From Verrucomicrobiota bacterium (GTDB lineage Bacteria > Verrucomicrobiota > Verrucomicrobiia > Verrucomicrobiales > Akkermansiaceae): 64,000 nt of DNA. The notes below the pieces were generated by a model. The model was given only the letters and a program-made list of their open reading frames with translations. It was not told the DNA's origin and did not search any database. How positions within the stretch are numbered: position 1 is the first letter of the stretch; each line of letters opens with the position of its first letter. The stretch covers positions 1 through 64,000 of the forward strand of contig JAFLEH010000034.1 in assembly GCA_017301995.1 (NCBI GenBank), written 5' to 3'. Shown piece after piece: positions 24,903 to 31,880 of this stretch. A program made the position numbers and the translations under genes.

Positions 24903-25439
24903 TTATTCCGGTCCCTGGAGGTCCGGGAGGCCCGCGATGTCGGGGCGCGGCGGCAGTACGCCCGGGCTGTTGTCGAGAATCGGCGGGTCGGTTAGAATCT
25001 CGGGTTCCTCGTAATCGGGCGTTTCGTCCTGAACCCGGAGGGGGCGGAATTGGCTGGAGTGGGAATCCACCTGGAACTGGAGATTCACCAAATCGCGGTT
25101 GGTTTCCGCCAACTGGTTGCGGAGGGTGGAATTTTCCTGCCGGATGTTTTGCAGTTCCGCGAGCAAGTTCGCGTAGAACTGCTTTTGCGGCGAGTCCGGG
25201 GCATTTGATCGAACCTCGGCGGCGGGCAAGGGCGTGTTCCGGCGGGTTGGCTCGGAAATCACCGGTGCGACGGACGCCGCTGGCGCCGACTGCTCGGGTA
25301 TCGTGTCGGCCGACGCGATGAGCGGGTTGATATTCACGGCGGCGACGAATCCGCGAACGGACCACCAGTGGCTGCCGACGGCTGCCGCCATCAGGGCGAG
25401 CGCTGTGGCACAGGTGACGGGAATGATGGAGGTCTTCAT
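24903..25439 (-). CDS. Membrane-anchored coiled-coil protein, last gene of the pilus operon (unknown function)
   Basis: Not recognised. The 178 residues have an N-terminal hydrophobic segment (IIPVTCATALALMAAAVGSHWW, about 5-26) that could be a signal anchor, and a linker. A predicted coiled coil lies at about 86-135 (FYANLLAELQNIRQENSTLR and onward), then an acidic, Pro-rich tail. It is probably periplasmic and anchored in the inner membrane. Its ATG overlaps the stop of the preceding gene by 4 nt (25436-25439), so translation is coupled. Position as the last member of the pilus operon suggests an assembly or alignment role. It converges on the GH127 gene only 13 nt away. Confidence 0.75.
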   Translation of the reverse strand: MKTSIIPVTCATALALMAAAVGSHWWSVRGFVAAVNINPLIASADTIPEQSAPAASVAPVISEPTRRNTPLPAAEVRSNAPDSPQKQFYANLLAELQNIRQENSTLRNQLAETNRDLVNLQFQVDSHSSQFRPLRVQDETPDYEEPEILTDPPILDNSPGVLPPRPDIAGLPDLQGPE

Positions 25440-26278
25440 CGTTTGGGTGAGGGTTTGGAGATTGAAGCCGGTTTGGAATCGGCCTTTGCAGGAGAGGGTT
25501 TCGCGACTGGTCTCGGAAGGGCGGAGACCAGGGTCTGGAGCTGTTCGATGGCGGTTCCGAGTTGTTTGGAATCTTCGTCGAGTTGTTCCAGCGAGCGTGC
25601 GAGGACCGCGCCGACCGTATGGATTTGGCGGTAACCGTCGGTGGAATCGAAGCCCGGTTCGGCGACCGAAAACGCGGAGGTTCCGTTGGCATCCGGAACC
25701 AGAACATGTGGCCGGATCGTGAGTGTGATAGAGGTGTTGGGAGCGAGTTCGACGTTTCGGGAAAACGCCGGTGCCTCGGAAGGAGAGTCAAGTTTCCAAC
25801 CGCGGGGAATCTCGCCGAGCGGTTTGGCCGGGAAGGGTGCCAGCAGCTTGACCGAGGCCGGATCAATTGGGCCCTTGCCGGTTTGGAGGCGCTCCACCTT
25901 GACGGTTAGGGTTTCCTTTGGGGGGGCGTCCGTGGGCTCGGATGATGGTTTGGCCGCGGTTACGGGCGCAGGATCGGCAGTGGAGGTGGGCGGTGCGGGA
26001 GCGGCTGCCGGTTCGGGTTTGGATGGTGGCGGAGCAGGTTTGGGTTCCGGAGCGGGCAGCGGGTGGGCTGCGGATTCTCCGGTGTCCTTTGTCAGATCAA
26101 CGGTGACTTCGTTTCCCTGTTTGGAAAGGCCCCGGGACTCCCGGAAACGGCGGATCGCGTCAGCGACGACATCCGGCGGAGCTTGGTCGTCCGCCCCAAC
26201 ACCGGCCGGGGATGACTGGGCCTGGAGCGGATGGGAGCAGGTGGCGATGAGGATCGCGGCAAGGGCAAGGGGTTTCAT
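25436..26278 (-). CDS. Secreted Pro/Ala-rich protein of the pilus operon (unknown function)
   Basis: Not recognised. The 280 residues carry a clear signal peptide (KPLALAAILIATCSHPLQAQ, cleavage near residue 21), a short acidic helix-forming segment and a long low-complexity Pro/Ala linker (about 72-120). A folded core follows at about 125-245, with LTVKVERLQTGKGPIDPASV and a beta-rich ITLTIRPHVLVPDANGTSAF segment, then a basic Ser/Pro tail. The linker could let the core span the periplasm. The gene overlaps both neighbours by 4 nt. A substrate-like or periplasmic spacer role in the pilus / secretion machine is inferred from context only. Confidence 0.75.
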   Translation of the reverse strand: MKPLALAAILIATCSHPLQAQSSPAGVGADDQAPPDVVADAIRRFRESRGLSKQGNEVTVDLTKDTGESAAHPLPAPEPKPAPPPSKPEPAAAPAPPTSTADPAPVTAAKPSSEPTDAPPKETLTVKVERLQTGKGPIDPASVKLLAPFPAKPLGEIPRGWKLDSPSEAPAFSRNVELAPNTSITLTIRPHVLVPDANGTSAFSVAEPGFDSTDGYRQIHTVGAVLARSLEQLDEDSKQLGTAIEQLQTLVSALPRPVAKPSPAKADSKPASISKPSPKR

Positions 26279-27090
26279 GATCCGGACGGTTTGATCTGGA
26301 TGGAACGGGTGGTGTCGATATCGGGCACGGGGGCGGATTGGCCGCCATGGCTCTGGTTTTCGGGAAGGGCGGGGCTGTCGGCCCTGAGGATGGGGGTGGG
26401 GATCGAGGAGGCGAGCAGGCGGTTCCAGGCGGCGAGGAGGCGGTTGCCTTCGGCGCGGAGTTCGCGGGACTTCTCCTGATAGGTCGTTAGATCGCGCAGC
26501 AGTTCGCGGGATTCGGCGATCTGGGCTTCGGTCCAGGCGAGATTGCCGGTCCGATAGAGCACCGGAACATCCACGACGAGCCGGCTGAGGTCGCCACCGG
26601 GGGATTCGGCGGATAGGACGTGTTGGATACGGAGGTTGGTTTCCTCGAAGGTGGGAATCGGAATCGCTTTCGCCGGGTTCGCTTTCGCCGGAGAAGATTG
26701 ATTGGCGAGAGACGGGTTTTTCGGATCGCCGGGCAGGCGATCGGAGGAGGGTAGCAGGGCGGGGACGGCTTTGGGGACGGGAGTGGCGCGCGGAGCGGGT
26801 GCTTGTGGAACCGATGCCACGGGTGCGGGCTTTTCCGCAGTGGGAGCCGTCGGCGCGATGACCGGTTTTGTCAGATAGAGATAACAGAACAGCCCGGCCA
26901 GCGCGGTGCTGGCGAGCAGCAGCGCCGGATAGGCGCGGTGGAGCGGGTTGTCCGGTTCCCCGCAGCGCGAGCGCGGTGTGTTTTCCTTTTTGCCGGCGCC
27001 TTTGTCCAGCGGGAGGGCGCTGGGCAGCGGAAGCAGCGGCTTGCCACCGGAGGATGTCATGGCCGGATTACCTACGGGAAGTGGATTCAT
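26275..27090 (-). CDS. Single-pass membrane protein with periplasmic domain, pilus operon (unknown function)
   Basis: Not recognised. The 271 residues have a cytoplasmic N-terminal tail of about 50 residues, one transmembrane helix at about 55-74 (YPALLLASTALAGLFCYLYL), a Pro/Ala/Lys linker to about 145 and a helical periplasmic part. That part includes FEETNLRIQHVLSAESPGGD and AESRELLRDLTTYQEKSREL. The topology resembles GspC/PilP- or TonB-like spanning proteins, but no signature was seen. Starts at ATG 27090 (overlapping the upstream gene by 23 nt) and ATG 27060 (7 nt after its stop) are both possible. It is coupled to the next gene by an ATGA overlap. Confidence 0.75.
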   Translation of the reverse strand: MNPLPVGNPAMTSSGGKPLLPLPSALPLDKGAGKKENTPRSRCGEPDNPLHRAYPALLLASTALAGLFCYLYLTKPVIAPTAPTAEKPAPVASVPQAPAPRATPVPKAVPALLPSSDRLPGDPKNPSLANQSSPAKANPAKAIPIPTFEETNLRIQHVLSAESPGGDLSRLVVDVPVLYRTGNLAWTEAQIAESRELLRDLTTYQEKSRELRAEGNRLLAAWNRLLASSIPTPILRADSPALPENQSHGGQSAPVPDIDTTRSIQIKPSGS

Positions 27091-27559
27091 GGGTTGGGGA
27101 GGGTTCTGGCTGCGGGCGTTTGGTCGCTTGCTTGGCCGGGTCCGCGGACACCGGAACCGCGTGACTGACGATCGTCTGGTTGGATAGACCGGGGAAGGTG
27201 GTTAGGGTAAGGGCGTCTCCGGACAATCGGAGGTGGCGGACCACGCCACCCGAAGTGCTCATCGCCTGGAGTCCCGGCGTGATGTCGAGGCCGGTGTCGC
27301 CCGGACGCTGCCTGCCGATGCCATCCGCCCGATAGATGGAGAATTCGGATGGGGCGTCTTCCGCTCCGTCGGCGGTGACCCGGACGTTGACACCATCGGT
27401 GGCGACGTCGAACACGACCGGCTTGATAGGGATGGGCGTGATGCGGTCGCCGGTGATCTTGAAATGGGATTTGAGGACAAAGCGGCCGAACGGCTTGTAT
27501 TCCCCGGCGTCCGCGGTGGCGCAGAGGAGACAAAGCATGACTGACAGTTTTCGGATCAT
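27068..27559 (-). CDS. Small secreted protein of the pilus operon (unknown function)
   Basis: Not recognised. ATG 27559 overlaps the stop of the prepilin gene upstream in an ATGA arrangement, which supports this start over the in-frame ATG 27574. The 163 residues begin with a signal peptide (IRKLSVMLCLLCATADAGEY). A beta-rich domain of about 110 residues follows (FGRFVLKSHFKITGDRITPI, then LSGDALTLTTFPGLSNQTIV) and a short Lys/Pro-rich tail. It is probably periplasmic or a minor surface component. Function is inferred only from its operon. Confidence 0.75.
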   Translation of the reverse strand: MIRKLSVMLCLLCATADAGEYKPFGRFVLKSHFKITGDRITPIPIKPVVFDVATDGVNVRVTADGAEDAPSEFSIYRADGIGRQRPGDTGLDITPGLQAMSTSGGVVRHLRLSGDALTLTTFPGLSNQTIVSHAVPVSADPAKQATKRPQPEPSPTHESTSRR

Positions 27560-27966
27560 TCGCCAACGTCCCAAAGGGCGTCTTTGGAGCTGCCGGAGGG
27601 GTCGTAGGTTCCGCCGGAGCCGTTATCGATCACGGGTGGAAACACGGTAACCTTGATGGAAAGCGTGGCCCCAGTTAGAGATTTCACCGTGGGCATGGAG
27701 GTGGCACGTGTTGGAAGATAGGGGACCAGCAAAGTGCCGGTGAGCGAGGAAACCGCGGTCGCCGGATTTTCCGCCAGATAGAGGCGCTGCGCGGTATAGA
27801 CGGTGCGCAGGGTTTCGGCCGCCTCCCGGCCCATTTGGGCGTTCTTTGACATCTTGGTGACGCGGAATCCCAGTGCCATCAGCGCGAGCAGCACCATGAT
27901 CACCATCGACATCTCCAGCAGGGTGAAGCCCGGCCGGTGTGGAATGTATTCACGTTTCCGAGTCAT
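27556..27966 (-). CDS. Type IV prepilin-like protein (minor pilin / pseudopilin)
   Basis: A 136-residue class III signal protein. Prepilin peptidase should cut after G13 in RPG^FTLLEMSMV; Glu at +5 of the mature protein and a 20-residue hydrophobic helix follow (VIMVLLALMALGF). The rest has the usual alpha-helical spine (QMGREAAETLRTVYTAQRLYL) and a small beta domain, with no Cys pair. It differs from the two major-type pilins of the operon at 36809 and 37340, so it is probably a minor or initiator pilin. No Shine-Dalgarno is visible; the start codon is abutted by an RNA stem (27967-27988). Confidence 0.88.
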   Translation of the reverse strand: MTRKREYIPHRPGFTLLEMSMVIMVLLALMALGFRVTKMSKNAQMGREAAETLRTVYTAQRLYLAENPATAVSSLTGTLLVPYLPTRATSMPTVKSLTGATLSIKVTVFPPVIDNGSGGTYDPSGSSKDALWDVGE

Positions 27967-28016
27967 GACGGGCTGAATTTAACCCGTCTTGAGCATCATG
28001 GAAAGCGTAAATTCAG
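27967..28016 (-). promoter_or_regulatory. Two mutually exclusive RNA stems at the start of a prepilin gene
   Basis: On the minus-strand transcript the 57-nt gap contains, in order, CTGAATTTA (28016-28008), GACGGG (27988-27983), TAAATTCAG (27981-27973) and CCCGTC (27972-27967), then directly the ATG. A 9-bp stem (first with third) and a 6-bp stem (second with fourth) are each perfect. The zero-length last spacer prevents both forming together. This is the layout of a two-state switch controlling access to the start codon. There is no evidence of a ligand. Confidence 0.4.
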
Positions 28017-28023
28017 GATTTTT

Positions 28024-28437
28024 TCACTGAGTGAGGGTCTTGTACGCATCCCGGAACATTTCGACGACCTCCGGATTGGTTGCGAGGCCGTAGATATACC
28101 GGACGGCGAAGAATCCGGCGATGCAGCCTGCGAAAGTCCACGCGATGGTCCAGAAGACCGAGCGATCGGCGGGAGCGACCCATTTGACATGCCATCCGGT
28201 CCGATCGACCACCGCGGTCGAGAACATGAGGTTTTCCTCCTTGAGCTGGCGGGCGAAGGTTTCCGCGAGGCGGTCATCGCGGATGACGAACAGGAAGCGG
28301 TAGCGTTTTCCCGGAACTTCCGGGAGTTCGACGGTCCGGATCTTTTCCGGCACGGATGACGGCATCCGCAGCGTTTGGATGTGCGTTTCGTAAACGAAAC
28401 GTCTGCGAAGCCAGCGATCGAAGCGGGTGAGTTGCAT
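28024..28437 (-). CDS. Small membrane protein of the pilus operon (unknown function)
   Basis: Not recognised. The 137 residues have a soluble N-terminal part with a basic start (RFDRWLRRRFVYETHIQTL) and a possible compact alpha/beta domain (GKRYRFLFVIRDDRLAETFA). One transmembrane helix lies at about 94-115 (VFWTIAWTFAGCIAGFFAVRYI) before a short C-terminal tail. The N-terminal domain is probably cytoplasmic. It lies 12 nt after the GspF-like gene. A cytoplasmic domain next to the inner-membrane platform could resemble GspL/PilM-type adaptors, but no motif supports this. Confidence 0.75.
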   Translation of the reverse strand: MQLTRFDRWLRRRFVYETHIQTLRMPSSVPEKIRTVELPEVPGKRYRFLFVIRDDRLAETFARQLKEENLMFSTAVVDRTGWHVKWVAPADRSVFWTIAWTFAGCIAGFFAVRYIYGLATNPEVVEMFRDAYKTLTQ

Positions 28438-28449
28438 GAGGATGGCGGG

Positions 28450-29601
28450 TTAGCGCGCCTGCATCATCTTCGGACCCATGAGGAAGATGGGGAGGAACGT
28501 TCCGATGAAAACAGCGGCAATCAGGAAAACCGCGATGACGAGGACGAGGAAGCCGACTGCGGCCGAGAACGTGGCCATATGGTTTTCCGCGTCTTCTTCG
28601 TACATTTCCACGAGCATGGAGAGTTGGGTGTCGAGCGAGGCGGATTTTTCGCCGATGGAAAGCATGTGGGTGACCTGGGAATCGACCGAGGTGTATTTTG
28701 CGAACGCGGTGGAGAGCGGTACGCCCGAGTGTTCGTACTTGTCTGCCGCGGTGCGGAGTTCTTCGTAGAATGGGGTTCCCTTGACGCTGTTGGCGGAGAC
28801 GCGGATGGACTTGGCGAGGTTGATTCCGTTGGAGTGGAGCAGTTTGATGGTGGCGAGGAAGGTCATCTGGCGGAGGCTCATGATCAGCAGGCGGAGAAGC
28901 CGCCACCGTGCCATGGCGAAGCCGAGGATGATATTGCGGACATGGGCGGAACGCCAGATGGTGATACCGGTGGCGATGATTCCGGCAACGGCGAACGGCC
29001 AGACGTTCTGGGTAAAATGGCTGACCTTGAACGAGATGGCGGTTAGGCCATCCGGTTTGCCACCGACGCCGAGGAGCATTTTTTCGACCTGGGGCACGAT
29101 TTTCACCTGGGAAGCGATGAACGCGCCGAAGAGCACGGCAATGATGGCCGCGGGAGTGAGGGTGGCTTTCCTGAGTTGTTTGGTGAAATGGAGGTCGCTT
29201 TTGAGGCGGGCCCCCAGCGACTGGAACGCGTGGTGGAGTTGGCCCGCGTCCGCGCCGGCCTGGATCAGGCCCACGACCATGTCGCTGAAGCGTCCGGTCC
29301 GGCGGAATGCCTCGTGTACGTTCATGCCCTTGGCGATGTCCTCGCGGATCTGGGTGAGCGCGTCCACCATTGGTTTGTTAGGCAGGCCGTGGCTGTAGTA
29401 CTTCAGCGCGTCCGCGGTGTTGATTTGCGCGCGGAGCATCGAGGCCAGGCCGCGGAAAAGATCGACGAGTACCTTTTTTCCGAACGGGCGGACCTTTGGC
29501 GCCGCGACCTCGTCCTGTGGCTTGGCCTTGGCGGCCGCGGACCGTGCGGGACCGGGCTTGGCGGCGGCTGCGGCCGTTTTCTGGAGGGTGGCTTCACTCA
29601 T
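28450..29601 (-). CDS. GspF / PilC family inner-membrane platform protein
   Basis: Polytopic platform of type IV pilus and type II secretion machines; transmits motion of the ATPase to the growing pilus. The 383 residues have an Ala/Lys-rich N-terminal tail and two T2SF domains. The first has LVDLFRGLASMLRAQINTADAL with AGADAGQLHHAFQSLGARL. The second has FLATIKLLHSNGINLAKSIR with SIGEKSASLDTQLSMLVEMY. Three transmembrane regions are near 165-190, 215-235 and the C terminus (GFLVLVIAVFLIAAVFIGTF). Its start overlaps the end of the GspE-like gene by 8 nt, a common pairing. Confidence 0.93.
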   Translation of the reverse strand: MSEATLQKTAAAAAKPGPARSAAAKAKPQDEVAAPKVRPFGKKVLVDLFRGLASMLRAQINTADALKYYSHGLPNKPMVDALTQIREDIAKGMNVHEAFRRTGRFSDMVVGLIQAGADAGQLHHAFQSLGARLKSDLHFTKQLRKATLTPAAIIAVLFGAFIASQVKIVPQVEKMLLGVGGKPDGLTAISFKVSHFTQNVWPFAVAGIIATGITIWRSAHVRNIILGFAMARWRLLRLLIMSLRQMTFLATIKLLHSNGINLAKSIRVSANSVKGTPFYEELRTAADKYEHSGVPLSTAFAKYTSVDSQVTHMLSIGEKSASLDTQLSMLVEMYEEDAENHMATFSAAVGFLVLVIAVFLIAAVFIGTFLPIFLMGPKMMQAR

Positions 29602-31291
29602 CGGTGTAGGTCATGTCGATCACCTTGCTGACGGCGGCGAGGTCGGTTTTGCCCTCGCGCAGGAGGCGCAACCCGGCGCGCCGGAGGTTGGGCAGGATGC
29701 CCTCCTCGGCGGTTTTGACTTCCAACTCGTAAGGGGACATCAGGCCTTTTGACAGCAGGTCGGAGACCTTCGGGGTGATCGGGATGATTTCGAGGATGGC
29801 GGTGCGGCCGTTGTAGCCGGAGTTGCGGCATTCCTGGCAGCCGCCGCTCTTGGCGGCGAAGAGGGGGATCTCGGCCCATGAATCGTCGAGCGAGAAGGTC
29901 TTGCGGTCGAATTCGCTGATGCCGGAGATCGCTTCCTTGCAATAGGGGCACAGCAGTTTCACAAGGCGCTGGGCGCACGCGGCCTTGAGGGTTTGCGCGA
30001 TTTTCCAGCGTTCGATGCCGAGTTGTTCGAACCGCTCGATGATTTGGGAGGCGCGCGGAGTGTGGATGGTGGTGAGCACCTTGTGCCCTGTCACCGCGGC
30101 CTCGATGGCGAGTTCGGCGGATTCGATGTCGCGCACCTCACCCATGAGGATGATGTCGGGGTCGGAGCGCATGAAGGAGGCGATCATGGGCTTGAACTCC
30201 TTGGCGCTCTTGAGGTCGCAGTGGGTGATGCCGGGCACTTCGTCCTCGACGGGGTTTTCGAGAGTCAGGATGTTGACTTCGGGGCGGTTCAGTTCGCGCA
30301 GGATCGCGTTGAGGGTGGTGGATTTGCCGGAGCCGGTGGGGCCGGACATGACGATGATTCCGGCGGGGATTTTCATCACCTTCTGGAGGGCGAACATCGT
30401 TTCGTCATCGAAGGCGAGGGTGCCCTTGCCAAGGGTGACGTTGATGTTGGACTTGTCCAGCAGGCGCATGGTCACGTGGTAGCCGCGGTAGGTGCGGTGG
30501 CGCTCGTAGCGGATGTCGATGGGCCGGTGGAAATAGGAGATGGTGAAGCGGCCCGAGATGCCGGGCGCGGTGTTGCGGATCTCCGTGGGGAGCTTCATCA
30601 GGTTGAGCAGGAACGCGTCGAGGCGGTCCTTCAGTTTCATTGGGATTTCAACCTTTGTGCCGATGTCGCCGTCGACACGGAACGCGTAATAGAAGCTGTC
30701 CTTCTCCACTTTGAAGTGGATGTCCGATGCCCGGGTTCTAACCGCGTCGGACATGATGGTGGCGACCAACTGGGCCATCGGCTCCGTGTAGTCGGTGGTG
30801 ACATCGAAGTCGCGGATGCCGTCATCGAGGTCTTCGACGTCGATCGCTTCGAGATCCGATCTGGACGGGCCGCTGTTGGTGGCCACCGATTCGATCGCGC
30901 GGTTGATTTCCGAAGCGAGGGTGACGATCTTGACGATTTCCAGATCGGGAAACCGGGGAGCGAGGTATTCCTCGGGCAGCGGGCTCCAGGGATTGGCGAT
31001 GGCGACGATCAGCTTGTTTCCTCCGGAGACGCACAAAGGCGCGAAGAAACCGCGGGACATCACGGTGGCGTCGCAGCAGGCGTGGAGCGTTTCGTCGCAG
31101 AACTCCGCCACTTTCGGGAAGAACGGCAGCCCGTTGATCGTGGCCAGCGCGGACATGAAGCTGAACCGGGTGATGCGGTTGGGCACCTGATCCTGGGCGA
31201 GTTCGGCGTTGGACGGGTCATGCTGCGCCAGCTCGGCCATGATGCGCCGGCTGATCAGTTCGTTGAAGGTGATGCCGTCGAATTCGATCAT
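29594..31291 (-). CDS. GspE / PilB family assembly ATPase
   Basis: Cytoplasmic hexameric ATPase that powers pilus assembly or secretion. From ATG 31291 the 565 residues have an N-terminal MshEN/GspE-N-like region (about 30-130). The ATPase core has Walker A GPTGSGKS at 317-324, an Asp box (LENPVEDEVPGITH), Walker B IILMGEVRD near 380-388 and a His box (LTTIHTPRASQII). A Cys4 zinc motif follows: C448, C451, C485 and C488. The zinc motif is typical of assembly ATPases and absent from PilT. The ATG overlaps the upstream stop as ATGA (31288-31291), which fixes the start despite a longer open frame. Confidence 0.94.
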   Translation of the reverse strand: MIEFDGITFNELISRRIMAELAQHDPSNAELAQDQVPNRITRFSFMSALATINGLPFFPKVAEFCDETLHACCDATVMSRGFFAPLCVSGGNKLIVAIANPWSPLPEEYLAPRFPDLEIVKIVTLASEINRAIESVATNSGPSRSDLEAIDVEDLDDGIRDFDVTTDYTEPMAQLVATIMSDAVRTRASDIHFKVEKDSFYYAFRVDGDIGTKVEIPMKLKDRLDAFLLNLMKLPTEIRNTAPGISGRFTISYFHRPIDIRYERHRTYRGYHVTMRLLDKSNINVTLGKGTLAFDDETMFALQKVMKIPAGIIVMSGPTGSGKSTTLNAILRELNRPEVNILTLENPVEDEVPGITHCDLKSAKEFKPMIASFMRSDPDIILMGEVRDIESAELAIEAAVTGHKVLTTIHTPRASQIIERFEQLGIERWKIAQTLKAACAQRLVKLLCPYCKEAISGISEFDRKTFSLDDSWAEIPLFAAKSGGCQECRNSGYNGRTAILEIIPITPKVSDLLSKGLMSPYELEVKTAEEGILPNLRRAGLRLLREGKTDLAAVSKVIDMTYTDE

Positions 31292-31866
31292 AGTTCGAAG
31301 TGTTTGCGGCAGAGGAAGGTCCAGGACTCGTAATCGAGGCGGACGACGGTTAGGAAAGGCCGGATCCCCACGCGGCGGAACACGGTGTCCTGAATGGCCG
31401 ACGCGAGCAGTTGGGCCGCGACGGGGTTGAGAGCGGCCACTCCGATCGAGTCGGTGTCTTCGGCGAAGATCACCGGCGCCAGTAGCACGCGGGAAAGCTG
31501 GTGCATGTGGTCGAACGATTCGTAAAACGACGACGGAGCGATGAGTTTCCCGGCGAACGGGATCAGCGGGGGAGGGGAATTCAGATAGGAGGCGACCTTT
31601 TCCGCGATAACGAGGGCGGCGGAGCCGAGATGCTCCTCCTGGTGGCCTTGTGAGCGCGCCGTCGCTTCGATGATGTCGATGGGAATGTGCTCGGTGATTC
31701 CGCGTCTGCAGAGATCGAGGGCGTGGGAAACCTCCACGGTGGTGGCGGCGCGGGTGTTGACCAGCGCTTCGGCGGTTAGGTCGAGGCAGCGGTCGAGCCA
31801 TTCCCCCGCGTGATCGTTATGGGAGATCGGATGGGGAGCTTGGGGTGCGGTGGCGGTTTGGGGCAT
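31288..31866 (-). CDS. Unrecognised cytoplasmic protein coupled to the GspE-like ATPase
   Basis: Not recognised. The 192 residues have no signal or membrane helix. A helical N-terminal part (WLDRCLDLTAEALVNTRAAT, about 23-90) is followed by an alpha/beta part. In that part VIFAEDTDSIGVAALNPVAA with VGIRPFLTVV faintly recalls the GspE-N/MshEN pattern, in which a short strand precedes a 'dP' turn and a helix. It may be a detached ATPase N-terminal domain or adaptor between the ATPase and the PilM-like protein. It lies between the secretin and the GspE-like gene, with a 4-nt overlap on the ATPase side. Confidence 0.75.
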   Translation of the reverse strand: MPQTATAPQAPHPISHNDHAGEWLDRCLDLTAEALVNTRAATTVEVSHALDLCRRGITEHIPIDIIEATARSQGHQEEHLGSAALVIAEKVASYLNSPPPLIPFAGKLIAPSSFYESFDHMHQLSRVLLAPVIFAEDTDSIGVAALNPVAAQLLASAIQDTVFRRVGIRPFLTVVRLDYESWTFLCRKHFEL

Positions 31867-31880
31867 GGGGGATGGCCGGG

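Noticed and set aside
30637..30840. Small genes within the GspE-like and pilin regions on the same strand in other frames
   Set aside because: They are frame shadows with biased Ser/Arg/Thr composition and no ribosome-binding context.
29594..31801. 735-codon version of the GspE-like ATPase
   Set aside because: The extra N-terminal 170 residues are Arg/Pro-rich shadow sequence of the gene at 31288-31866. The ATG at 31291 overlaps that gene's stop as ATGA and begins the real protein.
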